Shown here piece after piece: positions 1 to 9,125 of a stretch of DNA of 64,000 nt (its first letter is position 1; each line of letters opens with the position of its first letter). Below the pieces are notes generated by a model, which was not told the DNA's origin, searched no databases, and saw nothing but the letters and a program-made list of their open reading frames with translations. Position numbers and translations under genes: made by a program. The stretch is from the NCBI RefSeq assembly GCF_009932435.1, contig NZ_BJOU01000001.1:2406480-2470479 (forward strand). Direction: 5' to 3'. This DNA is from Gordonia crocea (GTDB lineage: Bacteria > Actinomycetota > Actinomycetes > Mycobacteriales > Mycobacteriaceae).

Positions 1-594
1 GACCCGGACGCGGCCTTCGAAGCGCGGTTGACCGAGTGGGTCGACACCGTCACCGGCCCCGACGTCAGCTCCCCCCTCGTCGAGCTGGTCGACCTGACCT
101 TCGACGCGTGGCGCGACGACGCCACCGCGCACAAGGTGGTCAGTCTGTTGTGCCCGGGCGTCGGCGACATCTACCAGGGCACCCAGTGGTGGACCGACTC
201 GCTGACCGACCCGGACAACCGCCGGCCCGTCGACTACGAGCAGAGCCTCAACCACCCCAAGGCCCGGGCCATCATCCATGCCCTGTCGGTTCGGCGGCGC
301 CACCCCGATGCCTTCGGCCCCGGGTCGGCCTATTTCCCGCTGACCGCGCAGCGCGACGGGGTCGAACGGATACTGGCCTTCGGGCGAGGGCCGTCGGCCG
401 ACGCCGACCCGCGCGTCATCGTCGTATGCGCGCGCTTCACCTACAGCTTCACCGAGCAGCTCCAGCAGAGCACCAGCCTCCCGCTTCCACCGGGGACGTG
501 GCACGACCGTCTCGCCCACCGCCGATTCACCGGCGAGGCGGCGGTCGACGCCTTGCTCGACGGCCAGGCTTTCGCGGTTCTCGAGCGCCGCTGA
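1..594 (+). CDS. treY: Malto-oligosyltrehalose synthase, C-terminal part (5' end outside window)
   Basis: TreY isomerises the reducing-end alpha-1,4 bond of malto-oligosaccharides to the alpha-1,1 bond of maltooligosyltrehalose, from which TreZ releases trehalose. About 197 C-terminal residues are present. The frame is open from base 1 and stops with TGA at 592. Recognition rests on the block PGVGDIYQGTQ followed by DPDNRRPVDY, the typical GH13 TreY C-terminal signature, and on a terminal segment ending FAVLERR. It converges on the mce operon with only 7 bases between stop codons and no visible terminator hairpin. In M. tuberculosis treY also lies near ilvA, so the location fits. Confidence 0.9.
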   Translation, partial: DPDAAFEARLTEWVDTVTGPDVSSPLVELVDLTFDAWRDDATAHKVVSLLCPGVGDIYQGTQWWTDSLTDPDNRRPVDYEQSLNHPKARAIIHALSVRRRHPDAFGPGSAYFPLTAQRDGVERILAFGRGPSADADPRVIVVCARFTYSFTEQLQQSTSLPLPPGTWHDRLAHRRFTGEAAVDALLDGQAFAVLERR

Positions 595-601
595 CGAGCC
601 G

Positions 602-1429
602 CTAGTTCGGCGCGGGTGCCGGCGCGGGGGCGCCCGGAGTGCCGGGCTGGGGATTCACGCCGGTGGGACTGAAGTCGCCGACGCCCTTGGACTCCGAGAC
701 CAGCCACTTGCCGTCTTCGCGCCTCAAGTGCAGGCGAAGCGCCACCGTGCGCTTCTGCGGAGTCGGCGAGAGGTTCGACGTGCCGGTCGCGGTCACGATC
801 ATCAGCGTCGTGGCCTCGTCACCGCTGATGCTCTCCACGGCCGCGGAGTCGACCTTTGCGGTGGCCTTGATGCCCTCGGACCGCATCGCCTTGGTCGCCT
901 CGGATCGGTCCTGGCTCAGTTCGTCGCGCATCTTCCCGGTGACGAGCGGCCCTTGGGCGTCCTTGGCCTGGTCGACCTTGTCCGAGCTGGTGTATTCGAT
1001 GCTCGTCACGATGAAGCGGCTGGCCGCGGCCTTCACCTCGTCGAAGGCCCGCAGCTTCTGATTCGCCGAATGCCACTGCCACCCGCAGAACGCCAGGGCG
1101 GCCACGACGACCACGGCTCCGAGCGCCAACGCCGCCTTGCGCAGGCTCGCGGCATTGACGGTGACCGAGAAGGTCTTTCCGCCGTCGGACGCGCGGGCGG
1201 CCGCCTTGACGGCACCGGAGGAGTCTTCCGCATCGCTGCCACCGTCGGAGTCCTCCGACACCGGGCCACCAGCGCCGGAGTCACCGTCGCCCGAGGTATC
1301 CCGGGCCGGCGCGGACTTCTTCGCCAGGGAAGGCGGCTCCGTGCGCGCCTTGCGCTTCACCGTCGACAGATCATCCGACTCGGTGACCTCGTCGTCACGG
1401 TCATCATCGGGCTGGGCAGACTTCGCCAT
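602..1429 (-). CDS. Mce-associated membrane protein
   Basis: The last gene of the mce operon, 275 residues. The N-terminal hundred residues are acidic, serine-rich and low in complexity. They are followed by one membrane segment (AALALGAVVVVAALAFCGW, about residues 99-117) and an NTF2-like soluble domain, the usual layout of Mas proteins. The C-terminus is proline/alanine rich (PAPAPAPN). Mas proteins are thought to support assembly or function of Mce lipid importers in the envelope. It starts 35 bases after the mceF stop. Only one mas gene is seen here, whereas many mce operons have two or more. Confidence 0.8.
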   Translation of the reverse strand: MAKSAQPDDDRDDEVTESDDLSTVKRKARTEPPSLAKKSAPARDTSGDGDSGAGGPVSEDSDGGSDAEDSSGAVKAAARASDGGKTFSVTVNAASLRKAALALGAVVVVAALAFCGWQWHSANQKLRAFDEVKAAASRFIVTSIEYTSSDKVDQAKDAQGPLVTGKMRDELSQDRSEATKAMRSEGIKATAKVDSAAVESISGDEATTLMIVTATGTSNLSPTPQKRTVALRLHLRREDGKWLVSESKGVGDFSPTGVNPQPGTPGAPAPAPAPN

Positions 1430-1464
1430 TCATCCTTCTTCAAGTCGTCGAACAACCGCGAGAC

Positions 1465-2628
1465 CTAGCGGTCGAGCGGCACGGTTCGCGCGTTCGGATC
1501 GAAATTCGGCGGCGGACCGGCCGTGTCGTCCCCGGGGGGACGCGGCGCATTGGCAGAGCCGCGGATCTGCAGATCCGGATTCTCGGTGACACAGTACAGG
1601 TTCAACGGGATCGTCAGTTCCTGGATCTTCGTCGGCCGGGTCGGCGTCACCGGGTAGGTGCACGACGGGCGCGGGAACAGCGAGCCCATGGTCCACCACG
1701 CGCCGTGGTGGAACATCGCCATCGACTTGCCACTCGCATCGCGGATGGCCGGCAGCAGGGCGGCGATCGCCGGCGCGCGCAGCGAACCCTGGCGGGCCAC
1801 CTCGCGGAACTGCTTGAGGACCTCGGTGACCGGGTCGCGGATCTCGTTGAGCGAGCCGGTCAGGCTGCTGACCTGGTTCGCACCGTTGCCCAGCAGGGTC
1901 CGCAACTCCTTGTCCGCGGCCATCGCGGAGTTGATGATCGAGCTGCCACCCGACACCAACCGCTGCAGGTCCGGCTGGATCCCGCTGGTCGTGTTAAGGA
2001 TCTCGCCGATGTTGCCGATCAGGTTCTGCGTCTGCGGCAACACCTTGTAGAGGTCGGCGAAGATCGTGCCGGCCGAGTCGAGCAGGACCCGCAGGTCGTT
2101 GCCGTCGCGCCCGCGGCCCAACGCGATGTCGAGTTGCTCCACGGTCGAGGCGAGGCGCTTCGGGTCGATCTGCTTGACCACGTCGAGCGTCGTCTCCAGC
2201 ATCTTCGGGAACGGCACCGCGTAGGACGTCTGACGGCTGTCGATGCGATCGCCGTTGCGCAGGTACGGCCCCTCGGAGGTCGGCGGCCGGAAGTCGACGA
2301 ACTGCTCGCCGACCGCAGACAGCCCACTGGCGCGCACCAGCGTGTTCCGGTTGATCTTCACCCTGCCGTCGATGCGGACCTTCACCTCGACGTCGTCGGG
2401 GTGGACCTGGATGTTCTCGATGGCACCGATGCGGGCACCGCGCAGGTTGACGTCGGAGGTGGTCTGGATTCCGCCGGAGTTCTTGAAGGCGATCGTCAAC
2501 GAGTAAGTGTCGTTGAACGGCCGCCAACCCAGCGAACCGAAGCTCAGGTACGCGAGACCGACCAGCATGACGAGCACCAACGCGACGTTGCCGACGAGAA
2601 CCGAGTGCTTCTTACCCCAGGCGATCAT
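1465..2628 (-). CDS. mceF: MCE family protein MceF
   Basis: The sixth MCE subunit of the lipid importer, 387 residues. The start MIAWGKKHSV was chosen because its ATG overlaps the mceE stop by four bases (ATGA). A longer open frame upstream only shadows mceE. One N-terminal membrane helix (VLVGNVALVLVMLVGLAYL) precedes the MCE domain at about residues 40-120 (SGGIQTTSDVNLRGARIG), then a long helical region. The tail is proline and asparagine rich. The family forms hetero-hexameric tunnels that carry lipids across the periplasm to YrbE permeases. The family call is firm; the F label comes from gene order. Confidence 0.88.
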   Translation of the reverse strand: MIAWGKKHSVLVGNVALVLVMLVGLAYLSFGSLGWRPFNDTYSLTIAFKNSGGIQTTSDVNLRGARIGAIENIQVHPDDVEVKVRIDGRVKINRNTLVRASGLSAVGEQFVDFRPPTSEGPYLRNGDRIDSRQTSYAVPFPKMLETTLDVVKQIDPKRLASTVEQLDIALGRGRDGNDLRVLLDSAGTIFADLYKVLPQTQNLIGNIGEILNTTSGIQPDLQRLVSGGSSIINSAMAADKELRTLLGNGANQVSSLTGSLNEIRDPVTEVLKQFREVARQGSLRAPAIAALLPAIRDASGKSMAMFHHGAWWTMGSLFPRPSCTYPVTPTRPTKIQELTIPLNLYCVTENPDLQIRGSANAPRPPGDDTAGPPPNFDPNARTVPLDR

Positions 2629-3740
2629 CCGCAGCACCCCTTCGTCCCGGTGAGCATGGCGAGCAGGCGGGTCAGCGTCTGCTGCAGCGCCTTGGAGCCC
2701 ATGTCCAGGTCCTTCAGCTCGGGGAACCGCGACGCCGCGTCGAATCCCGTGCCCGGCGTCAGGTAGTAGACGCGGGTGGCGACCGAGGCCGCCGAGGTCT
2801 TGGTCGACTTGGCCCACTTCGGCAACAGCAGGTGCAGGTTGTCCACGAGCGGCCCGAGGGTGTTGGTCGCCTCGTTCAGCCCCGCCAGCGCCACCGACAG
2901 CGAACTCACCAGGTCGATGGCGTTCTGCTGGTTGGTGTTGAGGAAGTCGGTCGTGGCGGCGGTGACCTTGTGGGTCTTCTCCATCGTCGCCAGGATCATC
3001 GACATCTGGCTGTTGACGGCATTGACCGCCGCCGGCAGTTTGGCGATCGCGGCCTGCAACTGCGGACGGCCGTTCGCGATCTTCGCGGTGAGGCTGCTGG
3101 TCAGCAGCATCGACTTGTCGACCTGATCGGCCGTCGAGTTCAACCGGGTGATCGCGGTGGTGAAGCCGCGGATCACGCCCACCAGGTCGTTGTGGTCGGC
3201 CGGCGTGGTGCCGACTGCCGCGGACAATTCGGTGATGATGGTCTGCAGCGAGCCCAGCGACCCGCCGTCGACGGCGGCGGCCGCGGTGACCAGCAGGTCC
3301 TCCACCGTCGCGGCGGCGCCGGTCGGACCGGTCAGGTCGCCGCCGTCGGCGACCGGCGCTCCCCCGCTGCCGTCAGTCGGCGGCTGCAATGCGACGAACA
3401 CGTCGCCCAGCGGTGTGGCCTGGCGCAATTCGGCGCCGGTGCCGACCGGGATGTTGGCGGCCTTGCTCACGGCCATCGTCACCACCGCCCGGTAGTCCTT
3501 GGCCTCGATCTTCTCCACCACGCCCACGTCGGTGCCGCGCAGCTTCACCTTCGCCCGGGACGGCAGGTTCAGCGCGTTGTCGAACGAGGTGCGCACGGTG
3601 ATGGAATCACCGATGCCGCCGGGAACCGGGAGCGGGATCTGCTCGACCGTCAGACCGGGGAGCTTGCTGCACCCGGACAGCGTCAGCATGGCGGTGACAC
3701 CGACGATCAGCGCCGCGCGTGTGCGTCTGCGGGTTGCCAT
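2625..3740 (-). CDS. mceE: MCE family lipoprotein MceE
   Basis: The fifth MCE subunit, 371 residues, and the lipoprotein member of the set. The start MATRRRTRAA gives a classic signal peptide ending in the lipobox LSGC with Cys24, and its ATG overlaps the mceD stop (TGATG). The MCE domain follows (TVRTSFDNALNLPSRAKVKL and onward, including RGTDVGVVEKI), then a long alpha-helical segment. MceE proteins are the usual lipid-anchored component, equivalent to LprK in the mce1 system. The substrate cannot be read from sequence. Confidence 0.88.
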   Translation of the reverse strand: MATRRRTRAALIVGVTAMLTLSGCSKLPGLTVEQIPLPVPGGIGDSITVRTSFDNALNLPSRAKVKLRGTDVGVVEKIEAKDYRAVVTMAVSKAANIPVGTGAELRQATPLGDVFVALQPPTDGSGGAPVADGGDLTGPTGAAATVEDLLVTAAAAVDGGSLGSLQTIITELSAAVGTTPADHNDLVGVIRGFTTAITRLNSTADQVDKSMLLTSSLTAKIANGRPQLQAAIAKLPAAVNAVNSQMSMILATMEKTHKVTAATTDFLNTNQQNAIDLVSSLSVALAGLNEATNTLGPLVDNLHLLLPKWAKSTKTSAASVATRVYYLTPGTGFDAASRFPELKDLDMGSKALQQTLTRLLAMLTGTKGCCG

Positions 3741-4870
3741 CAGCGCCCACCCCCGAGCTTTTGCAGGATTGCCGAGAAGATGCCCATATCCGGTCCGAAA
3801 TCCTTCAACTGTCCGGTGCGGCAGCCGTTCTTCTGCAGGTTGATCGATTCGCAGAACCGGTTCAACATCTGCGTCTCCAGCAGCGACTTGTCCAGAAAAA
3901 CCCCGGCGCGCCACGCCCCCTGCTCTTCCGACACCGAATTCGACAGGTTCTGGAACAGCAGCGGACCCAGGTCGATGGCCTCGACCACCTGCCGGGAGTA
4001 GTCACCGAGGTTCTCTGCCAGCGCGGCCAGCTTCGCGGTCGACACCCCGATGGTGCCGGAGTTGTTGGCGAGGAACTCGGTCGTGTTGCGCAGCATCACG
4101 TTGAGGTCGCTCATCGCGGCGAGCAATCCCGGGGATTGCCGGTCCAGCGTCGCGGCCACGTCGGTCACCGCCGACGAGAAGGAGCGCATCTTCGGGTAGT
4201 TCGCAACCAGCTTCGAGGTCAGGTCGTTGATCATCTTGATGACCTCGACCAGGGTGTCGCCGTTGTCGGCGGCGAGCTTTCCGGCCTGGCTCATCTTGGT
4301 CACCGCTTCGGCGAAGCGCTGACCGTTCTGATCGGTGATCCCGTCGGCCAGTCCGAGGAAGTCCGCCAGCGGCCCCTTGCCCTTGCTGTCGCCGGCCAGC
4401 GAATGCATCAGCTTGTCGACCGAGTCGAACAGATCGGCGATCTCCACCGGCGCCTTCGTGTGCGCGACGGTGTCGCCGTTGGTCAGCTTGTCGCCCTCGG
4501 CGTACACCGGGGACAGCTCGATGTGGCGCGTGGTGACGATCGAGGTGTTGACGATGGCCGCCGTGGCGTCCTTCGGGATCGGCACCGACTTGTCGACGGT
4601 GAAGCGGACCTTCACCCGACGGCCCTCCGGCGAGATGTCGGTGATCCGCCCGACCGGCATGCCCAGCACCGCCACGTCGTTGCCCCGGTACAGGCCGGCC
4701 ACGCTGTCGAAGTACGCGGTGATCTCGATGGAGCGCCCCAGCGCGTTGTTCACCGAATTCGGCAGCATCGAGCACGACGAGGTGCCCACCACCGCGGCCA
4801 CGGCCACGGCCGTCCCCGCGGTGATCCGCGCCAGTCGCGTCGAGCCGCGCCCGCCCATCGCGGTCAGCAT
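3740..4870 (-). CDS. mceD: MCE family protein MceD
   Basis: The fourth MCE subunit, 376 residues from MLTAMGGRGS. The start overlaps the mceC stop by seven bases; an in-frame ATG at 4858 is the alternative. The N-terminal hydrophobic segment ends in TSSCSMLP, where Cys33 sits in a weak, non-canonical lipobox (Thr at -3), so lipidation is uncertain. The MCE domain follows (EITAYFDSVAGLYRGNDVAV), then a helical region. It lies between mceC and mceE in the standard order. Confidence 0.86.
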   Translation of the reverse strand: MLTAMGGRGSTRLARITAGTAVAVAAVVGTSSCSMLPNSVNNALGRSIEITAYFDSVAGLYRGNDVAVLGMPVGRITDISPEGRRVKVRFTVDKSVPIPKDATAAIVNTSIVTTRHIELSPVYAEGDKLTNGDTVAHTKAPVEIADLFDSVDKLMHSLAGDSKGKGPLADFLGLADGITDQNGQRFAEAVTKMSQAGKLAADNGDTLVEVIKMINDLTSKLVANYPKMRSFSSAVTDVAATLDRQSPGLLAAMSDLNVMLRNTTEFLANNSGTIGVSTAKLAALAENLGDYSRQVVEAIDLGPLLFQNLSNSVSEEQGAWRAGVFLDKSLLETQMLNRFCESINLQKNGCRTGQLKDFGPDMGIFSAILQKLGGGR

Positions 4871-5856
4871 CCGTCCACCACCCGGGCCGTGCACAGCCAG
4901 TTGTCGGGGAACAGCCCCCACGGCAGGTAACCGTTCGCATACGGCCCGTCGGCCATGATGTTCACCGTCGCCCTCGCCGTGATCGGCAGGATCTCCAACA
5001 GCTTGCGGAGGTTGGCGCGGTTCTTCTCCAGGCCCTGCGAGATGGTCTGAATGTTGGCGAGCATCGGCGCGAACTGCCCGGCGTTCTGGGCCCCGATCGC
5101 CTGTGCGTGGCGGGTGAGTGCGGCCAAGCCGTCGAGCAGCCTGGTGACCAGTGCCTCACGCGTCGAGATCTTGGTCGCCAACTGCTGCCCCTGTCCGATG
5201 ATCATCGCGAGCTGGACCTGGCTGTCGTCGACCACCGCGGTCACCGTCTTGGTGTCCTTGATCAGCTGGTTCAGCTGGTCCTTGCGGCTGGTGATCACCT
5301 CCGACATGCGGGCGAGGCCGTCGATGGCGGGTCGGGCCAGCGCCGGCGTGCCGGCGAGCTGCCGGTTCAACTGGGTCAGACTGTTCGTCAGGTCGTTCGG
5401 GTTGATACCGGCGAGAATCGGCGTGCCGGCCTCAATCGTCTTCTGCAAGTCGTAGGGCACCCGGGTGTTGGCGATGCCGAACCGGTTGTCCTCGAGCTTG
5501 TCCGGCGCATCGCCGAGGACGACGTCGACATAGCGCTGGCCCAGCAGCGTGGACATCTTGATCTCGGCGGTGCCGTTGGACCGGACGTCGACCTTGCGGT
5601 CGATCTTCATCGACACCTTGACGTGGTCGCGCGCCAGTTTGGTACCGGTCACCTCGCCGACGTCGATGCCGGCGACCCGGACCTTGTCGCCGGGCCGGAT
5701 GCCGCCCGCCTGGGCGAAATCGGCGTCGAAGCCCCGCTTGCCGATGTTGGCACCGGCCAACACGAACACGGCCACCAGGATCAGCACCAGGACCAGCGCG
5801 CCGATCACCCCGGTCACCAGCTGCGGCTTCTCCCGGTACATGGATTTCACGTTCAT
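4864..5856 (-). CDS. mceC: MCE family protein MceC
   Basis: The third MCE subunit, 330 residues. The ATG at 5856 (MNVKSMYREK) was preferred over the ATG six bases upstream because GGAGG lies seven bases before it and it gives an ATGA overlap with mceB. The N-terminus has one strong membrane helix (GALVLVLILVAVFVLAGANI), then the MCE domain (GGIRPGDKVRVAGIDVGEV) and a helical C-terminal region without the long proline tail of other subunits. Confidence 0.87.
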   Translation of the reverse strand: MNVKSMYREKPQLVTGVIGALVLVLILVAVFVLAGANIGKRGFDADFAQAGGIRPGDKVRVAGIDVGEVTGTKLARDHVKVSMKIDRKVDVRSNGTAEIKMSTLLGQRYVDVVLGDAPDKLEDNRFGIANTRVPYDLQKTIEAGTPILAGINPNDLTNSLTQLNRQLAGTPALARPAIDGLARMSEVITSRKDQLNQLIKDTKTVTAVVDDSQVQLAMIIGQGQQLATKISTREALVTRLLDGLAALTRHAQAIGAQNAGQFAPMLANIQTISQGLEKNRANLRKLLEILPITARATVNIMADGPYANGYLPWGLFPDNWLCTARVVDGC

Positions 5857-6872
5857 CGGCATGCCTCCGAGTGAGCCGTGCCACCGATCTTGTTCATGAT
5901 CCCCGGGGGGAGCAGGACATCGCCGAAGGAGACGTCGAGATCGCAGGCGTAGATGTTGAGGTGGGCGCCCTGTCCAATGACCATCGGGAAGTGGCCGAGG
6001 AAGACCGGGACCTCGACGGCAGCGCGGTCGAGTTTGGCGCCGATCTTGATCAGGCGGTTCGTGGCCCGGGTGGCGTCACGGCCCGCGCTGTCCAGCGAAC
6101 TCTGCGTCTGACCGAGGATGGCGCCGAAGCCGGCGGCGGTGCGCCCGACTTCGTCGACCACGCGGCCGAACGCCGCGGAGTTGCCGTTGAGGCTCGCCAC
6201 GAGGTCGCCGGTCCCCTTCACCAAGTCGCTCATCTGGCTGCCCTGCCGGGCGAGGTCGCGCAACACCCCGGACAGGTGGGTGACGATCGAACCGATCACC
6301 TGGTCGCGGTTGGCCATGTCGTTGGCGAGGGTGCTGATCTGCGCCACGGTGGTGGTCAGCGAGACCTTGTCACCCTGGAAGACCGCGATCAACCCCTCGG
6401 ACAGTCCGTTGATCTGCTCGGAGGTCAGCGTGTCGAACAGCGGTTGGAAGCCGGCCAGCAACCGCGTCACGTCGAAGGAGTCCTCCGACGGCTGCTGCAG
6501 CCGCGACCCCTTGTCCAGCGGTGTGCGGGGCGCACCGTCGACGAGACTCAACTGGATGTATCGCTGACCGATCAGGTTCTGGTAGCGGATCGCGGCCTTG
6601 GTGGCCGTGTAAACCTGCTGGGAGGTGTCGACGGTGAAGTCCACCCGCGCCTTGCCGTTCTCCAACTCGACCGCACCGACGCGGCCGACGCGGACGCCGG
6701 CCATGCGGACGTCGTCACCGTCGGCCAACCCCGAGGCGTCGTTGAATACCGCGGTGTAGGTGTGGGTGTGTCGTGGACCGGTGCGCATCAGGGTCGACCA
6801 AATCGTGTAGGTCAACAACAGCGCGACGATCGCGAACAGGGAGAAGCCGATCAGCGGCTTGCGGATGCTCAT
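5853..6872 (-). CDS. mceB: MCE family protein MceB
   Basis: The second MCE subunit, 339 residues, starting MSIRKPLIGFSLFAIVALLL, a single N-terminal membrane anchor. The MCE domain contains ASGLADGDDVRMAGVRVGRV and is followed by a helical coil region. Its ATG overlaps the mceA stop (ATGA), pointing to translational coupling. Length and layout are normal for the family. Confidence 0.88.
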   Translation of the reverse strand: MSIRKPLIGFSLFAIVALLLTYTIWSTLMRTGPRHTHTYTAVFNDASGLADGDDVRMAGVRVGRVGAVELENGKARVDFTVDTSQQVYTATKAAIRYQNLIGQRYIQLSLVDGAPRTPLDKGSRLQQPSEDSFDVTRLLAGFQPLFDTLTSEQINGLSEGLIAVFQGDKVSLTTTVAQISTLANDMANRDQVIGSIVTHLSGVLRDLARQGSQMSDLVKGTGDLVASLNGNSAAFGRVVDEVGRTAAGFGAILGQTQSSLDSAGRDATRATNRLIKIGAKLDRAAVEVPVFLGHFPMVIGQGAHLNIYACDLDVSFGDVLLPPGIMNKIGGTAHSEACR

Positions 6873-8254
6873 CGTCCTCCTTCCGATCGGTTCTGGGAGT
6901 CAGGCTGGTTCCGGCCCGGTGCCTGGTGGGGCGCCTTGCGCTGCGCGGGGGTGCGTTGGGCCGGCTTGCGATCCGGCTTGACGCGGGTGGAGGCGACGAG
7001 CGGCCCCAGCATCAGGATCTCTGCGGGCGACGGGGCGCGGCCCAGCATCCGGGTCAGCGTTCCCACGTCGGCACCCGTCGACACCGCACCCGCCGCCATG
7101 CGGCGCATGCTCGGCGGATAGACCAACAGCGGGCCGGAACTGGTGGGGCCGGTCCCGGTCCCCGGTCCGACACACCCCGGGCCGCGCAGCTGGCCGTACT
7201 TGCCACCGTTGTAGACCGGGCAGTTCTGCCGCGTGTACAGCATGAACGCGCCGAAGCTGATTCCCAGGTTCAACCGTGCGTGGCCGTTGACGCCGGTGAA
7301 CACCGTCTGCACCCGTGCCGCCAGGCGGTTCAGCGCGACGATCGCTTCGGGCAGCGCCCGGGGTTCGAGGACTGCTGCACCCACGACGCGGCTCAGGTCG
7401 TGGACCAGGTGCTTGCCGGTGTCGCCGTTCGCGGCGAACAGGGCCTGCGCCTCGTCGGTCACGCCCTGGGCGGCGGAGAGCAGTGCGGCGATGTTGCGCT
7501 GGTTCTCCGCGATCGTCGCGGCGGGGACCACGCTCTTGCCGAGGGCGTCGAAGAGTTGCGGCGCCGACCGGGACAGGCCGGTCACGGTCGCGTTGAAGTC
7601 GTCGAATCCGGGCGGTGCGCCGGCCGGGAACATCGCGTTGAGCTGCTCGAAGTACTCGCGCAGGGATTCGGAGAACATCGCGAAGGTGGTACCGCCGCCG
7701 CGCATCGCGTCGGCGATTGTGCCCAGCACCGCCGACAACTGCTCCGGCGGAACCGCGCGCATGATGTCGCGCAACTGGTTCTGCGCGTCCTGCAGGGCGA
7801 GGGTGGCCTTGCTGGTGTCGGCCATGATCTGCGTCCCGGCGACCATCTTGGTCGGGGCGGTCCCACTCGGCGGCGGGATCAGCTCGACGGAGTTGACGCC
7901 GAACAGGTTGGACGGCACGGTCCGCGCGGTGACGTTGCCCGGCACGCCGTTGGCCTGCTGGGGGTCGAGGTCGATGCGCACGAGGCGCGCCTCGGCGTCG
8001 GTACCCGCGTCCGCGACGTCGACCGAACTGACCTGGCCGACGATGAGCCCGTTGTACCGGACATCCGCGGCGTTGATCAGACCGTCGCCGACGTCGCGGA
8101 GCTTGGCCGTGACCGCGACCGTCCGGTCGAAGAAGCCCGTGTAGCGCAGGCCCAGCACGGTGAAGATGAGCGCGAGTGCCACCAGGAAGGCCACGCCGCG
8201 CAGGACATAGCTCGTCAGGGAGGGGTTGCGCCCGGAAGTGTCGATGAATGGCAT
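6869..8254 (-). CDS. mceA: MCE family protein MceA
   Basis: The first and longest MCE subunit here, 461 residues. A membrane helix spans about residues 18-40 (VLRGVAFLVALALIFTVLGL). The MCE domain holds GDGLINAADVRYNGLIVGQV, then come the helical region and a basic, proline-rich C-terminal tail (RKPAQRTPAQRKAPHQAPG). It lies 3 bases after the yrbEB stop. The tail is likely disordered and could contact the wall or accessory proteins, but that is inference. Confidence 0.88.
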   Translation of the reverse strand: MPFIDTSGRNPSLTSYVLRGVAFLVALALIFTVLGLRYTGFFDRTVAVTAKLRDVGDGLINAADVRYNGLIVGQVSSVDVADAGTDAEARLVRIDLDPQQANGVPGNVTARTVPSNLFGVNSVELIPPPSGTAPTKMVAGTQIMADTSKATLALQDAQNQLRDIMRAVPPEQLSAVLGTIADAMRGGGTTFAMFSESLREYFEQLNAMFPAGAPPGFDDFNATVTGLSRSAPQLFDALGKSVVPAATIAENQRNIAALLSAAQGVTDEAQALFAANGDTGKHLVHDLSRVVGAAVLEPRALPEAIVALNRLAARVQTVFTGVNGHARLNLGISFGAFMLYTRQNCPVYNGGKYGQLRGPGCVGPGTGTGPTSSGPLLVYPPSMRRMAAGAVSTGADVGTLTRMLGRAPSPAEILMLGPLVASTRVKPDRKPAQRTPAQRKAPHQAPGRNQPDSQNRSEGGR

Positions 8255-8257
8255 GGT

Positions 8258-9124
8258 CTACCCCGAAATCCTGATGCCGGCCGACGTGCCCCAGAACACC
8301 AGGGTCATGATCAGGTTCGCGAACACGATGACGATGATCGCCAGCCGGATGGCGTGTCCGGCCGCCACCCCGACGCCTTCGGGACCGCCGCTGGCGAAGT
8401 ACCCGTAATAGCACTGGATGAAGGTCGTCAGCAGCACGAACACCACGACCTTGAGGAACGACTTCACCATGTCCCCGGACAGCAGGAACTGCTGGAAGTA
8501 GTACAGGTAGGTGCCGTCGCCCTGGCCGCTCTGCACGCGGAACATCATCTGTGCGGCGAGGTAGTTGGCCGACAGGGCCACCGCGTACAGCGGCACGATC
8601 GACAGGACCGCGGCGAGCATTCGGGTGGTGACCAGGTAGGGCATCGGGCGGATCGCGATCGACTCGAGTGCGTCGATCTCCTCACTGATCCGCATCGAAC
8701 CCAACTGCGCGGTGAACCGGCAACCGGCCTGGGCGGTGAATGCCGTCGCCGCGAGCAGCGGTGCGATCTCGCGGGTCGTCGCGAACGAGGAGATGGCGCC
8801 GACCACCGGGTCCATGCCCAGCAGGTGCAGGGCCGTGTAGCCCTCGATACCGACGGTGGCGCCGCCCATGATGCCCAGGATGATCATGACGCCGACGGTG
8901 CCGCCGCCGACGACGATCGCGCCGTTGCCCCAGGCGATGTCGGCGAGGAGCCGCCACACCTCTTTGGAGTAGTGCTTGAACGTCAGCGGCACCGCCCCGA
9001 GGGACTTGAGCAGGAAGGTGAGTTGGTGGCCCATTCGGGCCAACACGTCGCGCGGGCCGCGGTAGGCGCCCTTGGCGATCTCGACCGGCCGAAGGGCCGG
9101 CGGGGTATACCGGGATGCGGTCAC
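8258..9124 (-). CDS. yrbEB: MlaE/YrbE-family ABC transporter permease YrbEB
   Basis: Permease subunit of the Mce lipid importer, 288 residues, GTG start, one base after the yrbEA stop. The MlaE fold is shown by the segment TREIAPLLAATAFTAQAGCR and the EEIDALE coupling motif (SMRISEEIDALESIAIRP) that contacts the ATPase. Five or six hydrophobic helices are visible. The ATPase (MceG/Mkl) is not encoded here, as is usual, because it is shared between mce systems and sits elsewhere. Confidence 0.9.
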   Translation of the reverse strand: MTASRYTPPALRPVEIAKGAYRGPRDVLARMGHQLTFLLKSLGAVPLTFKHYSKEVWRLLADIAWGNGAIVVGGGTVGVMIILGIMGGATVGIEGYTALHLLGMDPVVGAISSFATTREIAPLLAATAFTAQAGCRFTAQLGSMRISEEIDALESIAIRPMPYLVTTRMLAAVLSIVPLYAVALSANYLAAQMMFRVQSGQGDGTYLYYFQQFLLSGDMVKSFLKVVVFVLLTTFIQCYYGYFASGGPEGVGVAAGHAIRLAIIVIVFANLIMTLVFWGTSAGIRISG

Positions 9125-9125
9125 G